Assembly: GCF_900116685.1 (NCBI RefSeq)
Contig: NZ_FPBL01000002.1
Location: forward strand, 1-64,000
Direction of reading: 5' to 3'
Origin: Nitrosomonas eutropha
GTDB lineage: Bacteria > Pseudomonadota > Gammaproteobacteria > Burkholderiales > Nitrosomonadaceae
DNA: 64,000 nucleotides
Part shown: piece after piece, positions 1 through 7,368 of the stretch
Layout of the letters: each line of letters begins with the position of its first letter
How positions within the stretch are numbered: position 1 is the first letter of the stretch
Program-made: the position numbers and the translations under genes
Notes under the pieces: generated by a model
Databases searched by the model: none
The model's input: only the letters and a program-made list of their open reading frames with translations
What the model was told of the DNA's origin: nothing

Positions 1-140
1 CAGCGAACATCGGTTGAATACTCAACCTCACCATCAGGATCAACCCTGAACACACGACCATCATTGAGGACAGGTAAATCGCCACCGATATAATCCTGGC
101 GGATGGTTGCGTAGTCGATGAAAACCGGAGAGACCTCCAT
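1..140 (-). CDS. Filamentous-phage replication initiator, II/X family (5' end only)
   Basis: The minus strand from ATG at 140 stays open to the window edge (46 codons). The translation contains FIDYATIRQD, GGDLPVLNDGR and DPDGEVEY, the N-terminal pattern of rolling-circle replication initiators of filamentous phages and related plasmids (gpII/X, RstA type: hydrophobic-D-hydrophobic-T, then G-LP---DG and a DG-EY stretch). These proteins nick the double-stranded replicative form to start rolling-circle replication. The catalytic part lies beyond the window, so intactness cannot be judged. No good ribosome site precedes the ATG. The divergent HTH gene at 623 and the hairpins between them fit an inovirus replication/repressor module. 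Family assignment is fairly sure; activity is unknown. Confidence 0.6.
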   Translation of the reverse strand, partial: MEVSPVFIDYATIRQDYIGGDLPVLNDGRVFRVDPDGEVEYSTDVR

Positions 141-176
141 GACTAAAAACAAGCAAATGTTTCAAAAATGGGACTA

Positions 177-203
177 ACTTTACGTGTTACTGGGACGTAA
201 AGT
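177..203. repeat. Perfect 9-bp inverted repeat upstream of the phage initiator
   Basis: ACTTTACGT (177-185) pairs with ACGTAAAGT (195-203) across a 9-nt loop. It lies about 40 bp upstream of the initiator start and just before a second, GC-rich hairpin. Filamentous-phage intergenic regions carry such hairpins as nicking or complementary-strand start sites, so this is a candidate origin element. The role is inferred from position only. Confidence 0.5.
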
Positions 204-207
204 CTTT

Positions 208-238
208 CGGGGGGATGCGGGCGCTTCGCGTCCCCCCG
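208..238. repeat. GC-rich hairpin, candidate phage origin structure
   Basis: CGGGGGGA (208-215) pairs with TCCCCCCG (231-238); inside it CGC-TTC-GCG forms a small second stem. It is far more GC-rich than its surroundings. It sits 5 bp from the 9-bp inverted repeat at 177-203 and together they form a two-hairpin block between the replication initiator and the divergent HTH gene. A minus-strand origin or terminator of the phage genome are both possible. Confidence 0.45.
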
Positions 239-538
239 CACTCCCCCCTCCTCCAACGATCCGTTTTTGACGTTCGAATACCAAAAATCAAGTACAGAAA
301 GCAGGGCAAAAATCTGGCCGGGCGGCAGCGAGTTTGTATCGTCAAGCGCAGAGAGGTAGCAGCGGGCGGCGAAGTGATTACCGGGTTTGGTGATGTTGCG
401 CAGCAGAAAGCCGAAAATACTGTACTGCAATGACAATTGATTAAGTGCCGGATATGGCGTAATGCTTGATTCTATTGACATTTCCCCTTACCCTAATAAC
501 CTTGTTGCAAATGAGGCTATTGTTTGATGTAGAATACG

Positions 539-604
539 GATCAGACAAAATTGAGCCGTACAAAATTTTGTCTGATCGGAAAGTATAGTACAAAATTTTG
601 TCTG
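539..604. promoter_or_regulatory. Tandem ACAAAATTTTGT operator candidates
   Basis: The 15-mer ACAAAATTTTGTCTG occurs twice, at 560-574 and 590-604, exactly 30 bp apart; its core is a perfect 12-bp palindrome. A third partial copy in opposite orientation, GATCAGACAAAATT (539-552), makes an inverted pair with AATTTTGTCTGATC (564-577). The block ends about 20 bp before the HTH start. Repeated palindromes in front of a phage repressor are the usual arrangement for autoregulation and for silencing the divergent replication gene. Binding by the adjacent HTH protein is inferred. Confidence 0.55.
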
Positions 605-622
605 TCAAGAGAGAAAAAGAAA

Positions 623-991
623 ATGGAAATGAAAACTTACATAGAAATGGGTGAAACCAAAGCTGGAAGCCAAATTGCGCTCGCTAAATACCTCGGACAA
701 TACGACAGCGGACTAAGAGCAGTAAAAGGCGGGAAAAAAGGACTACCAGACGCAGTATGTATAAAACTAGCGGACTACATAGGCGTAGACCGGCTGGAAG
801 TGATCGCAGCAAGCAACCTAGTAACCGAAAAAGACGAAGAGCGGAGAGAAATTTTCAGAAGCTGCTTTGAGAAGTCAAAAGAAAGGGCAACGGCAACGAT
901 AATAGGCAGCTTAGTCATTTCACTGCTAACCCTCGCCCCGCTTGAATCTAGAGAGGCCAGCAGCCCAGTCAATTTACATTATGACAAATAA
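623..991 (+). CDS. Small HTH phage regulator, DUF3693-like
   Basis: The 122-residue protein starts at ATG 623 after the purine-rich AAGAGAGAAAAAG; a second ATG at 629 is possible. Residues about 15-60 (SQIALAKYLGQ, then LPDAVCIKLADYIGVD and LEVIAASN) match the short helix-turn-helix domain of filamentous-phage regulatory proteins of the DUF3693/RstR-like kind. The C-terminal third has a hydrophobic stretch (TIIGSLVISLLTLAP), also seen in these proteins. It is divergent from the replication initiator with palindromic repeats between them, which suggests a repressor controlling replication. An upstream in-frame TTG at 551 lies inside the operators and is unlikely as start. Confidence 0.6.
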   Translation: MEMKTYIEMGETKAGSQIALAKYLGQYDSGLRAVKGGKKGLPDAVCIKLADYIGVDRLEVIAASNLVTEKDEERREIFRSCFEKSKERATATIIGSLVISLLTLAPLESREASSPVNLHYDK

Positions 992-1124
992 CAGACGCAG
1001 AACATTCAGAAGGAAGGTTGCGCCAGGTAACCTCAGAATGGACGCTATCAGGTATGTGTCCCGATTTGTTACAGAACAAATTCGAACAGGGTTACTGGTA
1101 CATAATAATACTGAGTACAGATAG
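981..1124 (+). CDS. Possible 47-residue basic protein, phage region
   Basis: The ATG at 981 overlaps the end of the HTH gene by 11 bases in another frame, as coupled phage genes often do. The N-terminus is strongly basic (NNRRRTFRRK). There is no clear ribosome site and no family is recognised. It could equally be chance; listed because of its position in the phage module. Confidence 0.25.
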   Translation: MTNNRRRTFRRKVAPGNLRMDAIRYVSRFVTEQIRTGLLVHNNTEYR

Positions 1125-1157
1125 AAACAGAAGTTATAAAATCGTATAACGTGCTGT

Positions 1158-1188
1158 AAAATAATCATATTATGAATATAATTATTTT
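1158..1188. repeat. AT-rich inverted repeat, 14-bp arms
   Basis: AAAATAATCATATT (1158-1171) and AATATAATTATTTT (1175-1188) pair at 13 of 14 positions around a 3-nt loop. It lies between the phage module and ogt. It could be a bidirectional terminator-like element or part of the phage attachment region, but it does not match the 11-6-11 XerC/XerD dif consensus. No other gene is seen between 1125 and 1284. Confidence 0.4.
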
Positions 1189-1284
1189 CACTTCTAAACA
1201 GAATACGAGGCACCATCAGATCGTCTTGTTGCCACTATGAATTGTCGAATTAGCGCGTGATGATCATCCTGTAAGGAGCAAGCA

Positions 1285-1788
1285 ATGAATTATTACACTG
1301 TTATGGAAAGCCCCATTGATCCGCTGTTGCTCACAAGCGATGGTGAATTTCTCACGGGGCTGTATATGGAAAAGGAAGCTCAGAAGCTGCTATCCGGCAT
1401 GAAAGATGATTGGCAACAGGATGAAAATGCCGTTCCTTTCAAGGAAACTATTGCTCAGCTATATGCCTATTTTGCCGGGGAGCTGCATGAATTTGATCTG
1501 CCATTGAAAGCAACTGGCACACCTTTTCAGGAAATGGTCTGGCAGGCATTAACTTCTATTCCTTATGGCAAGACAGTCAGCTACAAGGATATTGCCGAGC
1601 ACGTTCATCTGCCCAAAGCTGCGCGTGCGGTGGGAATGGCAAACGGTCGTAACCCTATTTCCATTATTATTCCCTGTCATCGCGTCATTGGCGCCAATGG
1701 TAAACTAACCGGATACGGGGGCGGCATTCACCGTAAAGAATGGTTACTTGGGCACGAGCACGAGGATAAGCAAACTACTCTCATCTGA
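1285..1788 (+). CDS. ogt: Methylated-DNA--protein-cysteine S-methyltransferase
   Basis: This 167-residue suicide repair enzyme moves the methyl group of O6-methylguanine onto its own cysteine. The active-site motif PCHRV is present with Cys131, preceded by the DNA-binding helix region (YGKTVSYKDIA, ARAVGMANGRNP) and followed by GYGGG. The length is normal for the short Ogt class without an Ada domain. The start is set by AAGGAGC about 8 bases upstream. It stands alone on the plus strand and its last 8 bases overlap the end of convergent rsmA. Whether to call it ogt or adaB/mgmt is a naming choice only. Confidence 0.93.
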   Translation: MNYYTVMESPIDPLLLTSDGEFLTGLYMEKEAQKLLSGMKDDWQQDENAVPFKETIAQLYAYFAGELHEFDLPLKATGTPFQEMVWQALTSIPYGKTVSYKDIAEHVHLPKAARAVGMANGRNPISIIIPCHRVIGANGKLTGYGGGIHRKEWLLGHEHEDKQTTLI

Positions 1789-2551
1789 TTTCGTAGATGT
1801 GGCGGGTAATTGTTGAATATTGTTCAAGCGACAAGTTTTCTGCCCGCAGCCCTGGGTCAATCTCTAGCCGGTTAAAATCTTCGATGGCCAAATAATGGCG
1901 CAGCGTATTACGTAATGTTTTACGCCGTTGAGAAAACGCAGCCAGGACCAGTTCACCAAACAGTTTTTCCTGCTCAAATGGAATAACCGGTTCCACTCTT
2001 GGACGCATACTTACAATGGCAGACTGGACTCGCGGCGGTGGATTAAACGCTTCTGCGGGGACGATCAGCATTTGTTCCATTTCGAACCTGTTTTGCAGCA
2101 TCAACGACAAACGCCCGTAATCTGACGTGGAAGGCTGTGCCACCATACGTTCCACTACTTCAAACTGTAACATGAAATGCATATCGGTAATCAGGTTGCT
2201 GAACTGGGACAGATGAAACAATAGTGGTGTGGAAATGTTGTAAGGCAGATTTCCAACGATTCGTAACCCCTTTCCCAGTGCTGAAAAATCAAATTTCAAA
2301 GCATCAACATTATGAATGATCAGTTTCTCAGCATAATTGCGGGATAGATAATCAACGATATCCCGGTCGATTTCAATAACTTGCAGCGCACCCAGGTTAT
2401 TCAGTAACGGCTGGGTTAGTGCACCCAGTCCGGGTCCGATTTCAATTATTTGATCGCCTGATAGCGGATGAATAATGTGAATAATCTCGGCAATGATGTG
2501 ATGGTCAACCAGAAAGTGTTGGCCAAAACGCTTGCGGGGAATATGCCGCAT
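1781..2551 (-). CDS. rsmA: 16S rRNA dimethyladenosine transferase RsmA (KsgA)
   Basis: The 256-residue enzyme dimethylates two adjacent adenines near the 3' end of 16S rRNA in late 30S assembly. Motifs: RKRFGQHFLVD at the N-terminus, the SAM-binding EIGPGLGALT near residue 37, and the catalytic NLPYNIST around residue 103. It starts one base after the pdxA stop, so it is the last gene of the lptD-surA-pdxA-rsmA cluster. The apaG and apaH genes that often follow in enterobacteria are absent; convergent ogt takes their place. Assignment is secure. Confidence 0.96.
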   Translation of the reverse strand: MRHIPRKRFGQHFLVDHHIIAEIIHIIHPLSGDQIIEIGPGLGALTQPLLNNLGALQVIEIDRDIVDYLSRNYAEKLIIHNVDALKFDFSALGKGLRIVGNLPYNISTPLLFHLSQFSNLITDMHFMLQFEVVERMVAQPSTSDYGRLSLMLQNRFEMEQMLIVPAEAFNPPPRVQSAIVSMRPRVEPVIPFEQEKLFGELVLAAFSQRRKTLRNTLRHYLAIEDFNRLEIDPGLRAENLSLEQYSTITRHIYEIR

Positions 2552-2552
2552 G

Positions 2553-3590
2553 TTAGTTCTCGGGTTGTTGGCTTGTTTGTAGCGAGTTGTTTCTGGTGTT
2601 CCTGACGAGTGTCAACGCCATTTCGATCGCAGCATGCATGCTGCCAGGATCGGCCTGTCCGGTTCCGGCCAGCTCCAACGCCGTACCGTGATCTACTGAT
2701 GTGCGAATAATGAGCATTCCCAAGCTAATATTTACACCATGACCAAAACTGGCATGTTTGAGTACCGGTAATCCCTGATCGTGATACATGGCAAAGATGC
2801 AGTCATATTCCTTGAGTTTAGAAGGATTAAACAGAGTATCCGCTGGCAACGGACCCAGCAGATTCATTCCTTCGCTACGTAGCTTTGTCAGCACTGGAAT
2901 AATAATGTCGATTTCCTCTCGGCCAAGGTGGCCAGACTCTCCAGCATGGGGATTTAATCCGGCCACGGCAATGCATGGATTTTCAATTAAAAAACGCGTG
3001 ACCAGATCATGATGAATAATGCGCAACTTTTGCTCCAATCGCTCAGGCGTAATCGCAGCAGAAACATCTTTAAGCGGCAAATGGGTTGTGGCAAGGGTAA
3101 CGCGCATACCGCCACCGGCCAGCATCATGACGGCATGGCTGTTTGTCAGCTCTGACAGATATTCAGTATGCCCGGAGAATGGAATGCCTGATTCACTGAT
3201 AATGCCTTTATGTACCGGCGCTGTGACTATAGCATCGGCTTTACGGGTGCTGCAGGCTGCTACCGCCAACTGTAATGTTGTCAGTACATAAGCTGCATTG
3301 CCAGCATCCAGCTGACCTGTTACCACCGGGTTTTTGACGGGCACATGCAGTACATGCAGGCAACCTGCTTTATGTGGAGGTAGACAAGACAAATCGTCAA
3401 TTGAATCAACTTCCAATACTTGCAGAGGTAATCTCAGTTTTTCTGCGCGCTGTTGCAGCACGTTGCGATCGGCAATAACTGTCAGTTGATAAGGTAGATC
3501 CTGTTGTGCAACTTGCACACTTAAATCCGGGCCAATCCCGGCAGGTTCGCCGGCTGTTACCACCAGTCTGGGGATAGAAGCAATTGTCAT
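2553..3590 (-). CDS. pdxA: 4-hydroxythreonine-4-phosphate dehydrogenase
   Basis: This 345-residue enzyme oxidises 4-phosphohydroxy-L-threonine in the DXP-dependent route to pyridoxal phosphate. Family motifs: TAGEPAGIGPDL at the N-terminus, GHTEYL and MYHDQGLPVLK with metal-binding histidines, and GLNPHAGESG. The start at 3590 overlaps (ATGA) the stop of a 13-codon upstream reading frame that has the good ribosome site; pdxA itself has none, so it is probably translated by coupling. It lies between surA and rsmA. Confidence 0.96.
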   Translation of the reverse strand: MTIASIPRLVVTAGEPAGIGPDLSVQVAQQDLPYQLTVIADRNVLQQRAEKLRLPLQVLEVDSIDDLSCLPPHKAGCLHVLHVPVKNPVVTGQLDAGNAAYVLTTLQLAVAACSTRKADAIVTAPVHKGIISESGIPFSGHTEYLSELTNSHAVMMLAGGGMRVTLATTHLPLKDVSAAITPERLEQKLRIIHHDLVTRFLIENPCIAVAGLNPHAGESGHLGREEIDIIIPVLTKLRSEGMNLLGPLPADTLFNPSKLKEYDCIFAMYHDQGLPVLKHASFGHGVNISLGMLIIRTSVDHGTALELAGTGQADPGSMHAAIEMALTLVRNTRNNSLQTSQQPEN

Positions 3591-3628
3591 GTTGGAGATG
3601 ATTCAGCCAGTAAATCCAGCTTGTTCAT
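3587..3628 (-). CDS. Putative 13-residue leader peptide coupled to pdxA
   Basis: On the minus strand AAGGGAG stands 8 bases before ATG at 3628, opening a 13-codon frame (MNKLDLLAESSPT) whose TGA overlaps the pdxA ATG as ATGA. pdxA lacks a ribosome site of its own, so ribosomes finishing this peptide probably restart on pdxA. The sequence and geometry are seen directly. That it is translated, and that it regulates pdxA rather than only delivering ribosomes, is inferred. It fills most of the surA-pdxA gap. Confidence 0.5.
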   Translation of the reverse strand: MNKLDLLAESSPT

Positions 3629-3662
3629 AAGAAAGACTCCCTTGTTATTGCTATGTATTCGC

Positions 3663-5006
3663 TTAGCCACCTTCAATTTTATATTCCACATAGGCCTGAT
3701 CTCTGAGTTGCTGCAACCATTCCTGCGCAACGGCGTCTGCCTTGCGTGCGTGGATGGTCTTGCGCGCTGTTTCACGCTGTTTTTGCTCGCTTATATCCTG
3801 TGAGCGGCGTTCAATAACCTTGATCAGATGCCAGCCAAAGGATGTGCGCACAGGCTGGCTGATTTGCCCTGGCAGCAATGCATTCATCGCCTGTTCAAAT
3901 TCGGGCACAGTATCTCCTGGAGAAACCCAGCCGAGATCTCCTCCGGCAGATGCACTAGCATCTTCCGAATGCGCCTTGGCCATCTCCATAAAATCTGCTC
4001 CGTTATGAATGCGTTCCATGATTTGATCAATCAATTGGTGCGCGTCTTCTTCAGAAATTATTTCACTGACCTTGATTAAAATATGTTGCGCATGTGTTTG
4101 TTCGATAATCGTTACCGATTTCTCCTGTTGCCGGCGTTCGAGCAACTTAAGAATATGGAATCCGATCGGGCTGCGTACCACTGGAGTAATTTCTCCCGGT
4201 TGCATTTGCAACAGCAATTCGGCAAAAGGTGAACCTATCTGGCCAAGCGGGCGCCAGCCAAGTTCACCTCCCTGCATCGCATCCGTTGCATCGGAATACT
4301 CAGCAGATACCTGTGCAAAACTAATGCCTTGCCGGAGATCTTCATAGGCTGCCTCGGCACGTTTGTGGCGTATATCGATCTGTGCCTCATCCATCTGTTC
4401 TGAAGTCTGCACCAGGATATGCGCAATGCGATACTCTTCGTTGGCCGCCGGTGAGTTGGCCTGATTTTCCAGAAAGTTGTCGATTTCACTCTCGGTTACG
4501 TTGACACGGCTATTTATTTCTTGTTCTTTCAGTCGGGATATCAGGATTTCATCGCGGATTTCATCCTGAAACAGGTTTAAATTAGTCCCTTCCTGCAAAA
4601 GCACCTGCCGGAACTCATCCATGGTGAGGTGGTTATCCTGAACAATCCGGCGCAGGGTTTGATCAAGATCGTTATCACTAACAGATAGCCCGACTTCCTT
4701 GGCGCGTTGCAATTGTATTCGTTTGGTAATCAGGCGCTCCAGCAACTGTTTCTCCAGAATCTCCATGCTGGGCAACTGTGTATTTTGTTTCCGCAATTGC
4801 TGGATCGTATTTTGCAGCAGCTCGTCAGTTTCCTGCTGAGTGATCACCTCCTCATTGACTACAGCCACAATACGATCAATTGGTCTGATGTCGTTTCCGG
4901 AAGGGGGATTTTGTGCGGAAACATTTATCGCCCACATGGTGATAAAAGCTCCGATCAATGCGAATTTTCCAAATTTTGACTGTATAAACCGGCTTAATCG
5001 GGTCAT
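3663..5006 (-). CDS. surA: Periplasmic chaperone/peptidyl-prolyl isomerase SurA
   Basis: The 447-residue periplasmic chaperone escorts outer-membrane proteins to the BAM complex; LptD is a classic client. It has an N-terminal signal peptide (cleavage probably after VSAQ), the SurA N-domain, and two parvulin domains recognised by RIAHILVQ (about residue 193) and AQHILIKV (about residue 305), each with a GGDLGW- or GGELGW-type motif. The start overlaps the lptD stop by four bases (ATGA). Length fits the family (E. coli 428). Confidence 0.95.
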   Translation of the reverse strand: MTRLSRFIQSKFGKFALIGAFITMWAINVSAQNPPSGNDIRPIDRIVAVVNEEVITQQETDELLQNTIQQLRKQNTQLPSMEILEKQLLERLITKRIQLQRAKEVGLSVSDNDLDQTLRRIVQDNHLTMDEFRQVLLQEGTNLNLFQDEIRDEILISRLKEQEINSRVNVTESEIDNFLENQANSPAANEEYRIAHILVQTSEQMDEAQIDIRHKRAEAAYEDLRQGISFAQVSAEYSDATDAMQGGELGWRPLGQIGSPFAELLLQMQPGEITPVVRSPIGFHILKLLERRQQEKSVTIIEQTHAQHILIKVSEIISEEDAHQLIDQIMERIHNGADFMEMAKAHSEDASASAGGDLGWVSPGDTVPEFEQAMNALLPGQISQPVRTSFGWHLIKVIERRSQDISEQKQRETARKTIHARKADAVAQEWLQQLRDQAYVEYKIEGG

Positions 5007-7183
5007 TGCAAATCTGTCCTCACGTAACCTGGAATGCTCTGTTGCAGCACACGTATCGGATTGGTACCGATTCTCATTAAATCGTTCAATTCCAGCTGAA
5101 CGAAAATATTAGTTGAGGTTTTTTGTGTTGCCGTCGTAAAGCGGCTGGCCACCAGGCGCAGTGACCAACAGCAGGCGTTATATTCAAGACCCAGCAGGCC
5201 GGCAAGCAGCTTGTCATTTTTCAAGGAATAATTGATGGCAGCAAAGCCCTGCCATTTTTTCAGGAAAGGCCACTGAGTAGACAAGTCAACCTGTTCCAGG
5301 ATGTCCCTGGTAAAACGATAGCCAGCGTTTACAATCTGACCTGGAGCCGGGTTATAGCTGATGCCGGTACGAATTTTTTCTATCAGCAGGTTATTCTGGT
5401 TAAGTTGTATTCCTGCATCAGTCTTGAAATGCTGTGCAAGACTGCCGGAAAGTTCTGCAATAAAATCGGATCCTGCCCTTGTGACTTGGGGTGAGGTTAG
5501 TAAGACCCGACGATCGCTGAAACGAATTCTTTGCCCTACAGAAAAGCGCAGGCGCTCATTACCGGTCGCCGAATGAATCAAGCGTGAGCTCATTGCCAGT
5601 GTAATTTCATTGGCATCATTGATCCGATCTTCACCACTAAACCTTTTTTCCATGAACAGCTGGGCAAAACTGAAGTCCATTTCTGCCGAATCAAAGTTGG
5701 GTAACAGCCGCTGTTCCCTGTATGGAATATAGGTGTAAAAAACGCGTGGCTCCAGGGTTTGAATGAAATTCCCTCCCCCTAATGTCATATCACGCTCCAG
5801 TACCACGCCACTATCCAGGCTGAATATCGGTACAGATCGGTCAAGATGCTTATCATTTGCGCCTGGAAAGGCCGGTGTATTCAAATCATATTTTGTATAG
5901 TGCAGCCCCACCCGTGGTCGGATGAAACCAAAGGAATTTTCTAATGGCAAGGCAACACTGGGGAATGCTGTGAAACGTAAGCCATGTGGTAATGTCGGGT
6001 GAGAAAAGTACGTAAAACTACTGGCAAGGTCAAAATCCAGGCCATAGACATTACTTTTCACCGCGTTCAGTGTAAATCGCGGCAGAATTTTGAAGGGTGA
6101 AATAATGGGCGCCCTGGGGTCCTGAACCGTCTGAAATTGTTGAACGAGTGTACTGAATGTGAGCATACCATTGCGTCCCAAGTCACTGAAATAACTTGCT
6201 GTTGCCTGCTGCAGCAGGTTGACTTGAGAGGTAAACAGAATATTGTTACCCAGATCCCGGAAATAATTATGGTCAGATACCCGGTTGTAGTTCAGCGCCC
6301 CGAACCACCCGGATCCAAGAAATTGGGCGTGATTAAACTGTAAGCCATAGCGCGTTGTATCGGTTACCAGATCATTCGGCAAATAATCAAACTGTAAACG
6401 TCCCCCGAGTCCCTTTCCAATGTAGCGGAACTCGTTATCCAGCATGACACCACGCCTGCTCATGAGGCGCGGCGTAATCGTGGCATCATAATTGGGCGCA
6501 ATATTCCAGTAAAAAGGAACTGATACTTCGACTCCGCTTCTGCTTGTGTTGCCCATAATAGGCGATAGAAAGCCAGTTTTTCGTTCCTTACTGAAGGAAA
6601 AGTTCATCCACGGCAGGTAAAGAATCGGTACATCCTTGAACTGGATTGAAGCATGGCGTGCAGTTCCCACTTTTTTTTCATTGTCTATTTCCAGATCATC
6701 CGCCAGAATGTACCAGTCATGATTATCTTCTGGGCAAGTGGTATAGCGCGCTTTCTTGATTCTGTAATGATTTTCTCCTTCCAGCAGCAGCAGGTTTCCA
6801 CTGCCCCGCCCACTCCCACCCTTGAGAGCGTAGCGAGGATCGCGCAACTTGCCAATATCGGTCTGCAGATTCATCTGCAGGAAGGTACCCCACAGCGTAT
6901 CGTCAGGACGCTCAAGCAGTGCATTACCCTCCACTTCCACATCTTCTGTATCCTGATAATATTTAACGCGATCGGCTGATAATGTCTGATCACCACGACG
7001 CATCCGCACGCTGCCGGTTGCCTCAATTTCCTGCTGATAATGCCCATCGATCCGATCTGCCTCGATATGAACCGGTTGAGATTTGCCCGATCCGGATAAT
7101 TGCTCCGCATTTACGAATCTAAGCGGCAGTAGCAACAACAGACAGATGTACAGTATTAAACGTAATTTTGACAGAAGACTCAT
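5003..7183 (-). CDS. lptD: LPS-assembly outer-membrane protein LptD
   Basis: The 726-residue beta-barrel protein inserts lipopolysaccharide into the outer leaflet together with LptE. It has a signal peptide ending near FVNA, an OstA/LptA-like jellyroll (about residues 35-170) and a long barrel domain. E. coli LptD uses four cysteines in two disulfides. Here the mature protein has the middle one (Cys150) and the adjacent pair Cys671-Cys672, but none near the mature N-terminus. One long-range disulfide could still form. It is first in the cluster and divergent from the helicase gene; the 185-bp gap should hold both promoters. Confidence 0.94.
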   Translation of the reverse strand: MSLLSKLRLILYICLLLLLPLRFVNAEQLSGSGKSQPVHIEADRIDGHYQQEIEATGSVRMRRGDQTLSADRVKYYQDTEDVEVEGNALLERPDDTLWGTFLQMNLQTDIGKLRDPRYALKGGSGRGSGNLLLLEGENHYRIKKARYTTCPEDNHDWYILADDLEIDNEKKVGTARHASIQFKDVPILYLPWMNFSFSKERKTGFLSPIMGNTSRSGVEVSVPFYWNIAPNYDATITPRLMSRRGVMLDNEFRYIGKGLGGRLQFDYLPNDLVTDTTRYGLQFNHAQFLGSGWFGALNYNRVSDHNYFRDLGNNILFTSQVNLLQQATASYFSDLGRNGMLTFSTLVQQFQTVQDPRAPIISPFKILPRFTLNAVKSNVYGLDFDLASSFTYFSHPTLPHGLRFTAFPSVALPLENSFGFIRPRVGLHYTKYDLNTPAFPGANDKHLDRSVPIFSLDSGVVLERDMTLGGGNFIQTLEPRVFYTYIPYREQRLLPNFDSAEMDFSFAQLFMEKRFSGEDRINDANEITLAMSSRLIHSATGNERLRFSVGQRIRFSDRRVLLTSPQVTRAGSDFIAELSGSLAQHFKTDAGIQLNQNNLLIEKIRTGISYNPAPGQIVNAGYRFTRDILEQVDLSTQWPFLKKWQGFAAINYSLKNDKLLAGLLGLEYNACCWSLRLVASRFTTATQKTSTNIFVQLELNDLMRIGTNPIRVLQQSIPGYVRTDLQ

Positions 7184-7368
7184 TCAGGACCAGGGCTTAA
7201 ATGGATTTTTCTGGATGTCTTTTAATAAAGGCACCATTATCCGGCAATTATCTCGGGTGGATAATCGGAACAAAGGTCTGGTTGCTGGTGATTTTGGATA
7301 TATTCAGGTAAAAACACAGTTACACTTTAAAGCAGGAAATACGTCAAGGAAGGACATTTCCACATATT

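Noticed and set aside
143-481. 112-residue minus-strand frame in the phage intergenic region
   Set aside because: It spans both hairpins, has no ribosome site or recognisable family, and lies where a phage control region is expected.
1158-1188. Possible XerCD dif site used by the filamentous phage
   Set aside because: The arms do not match the GCATAA/TTATGT core or the 11-6-11 spacing; kept only as an AT-rich inverted repeat.
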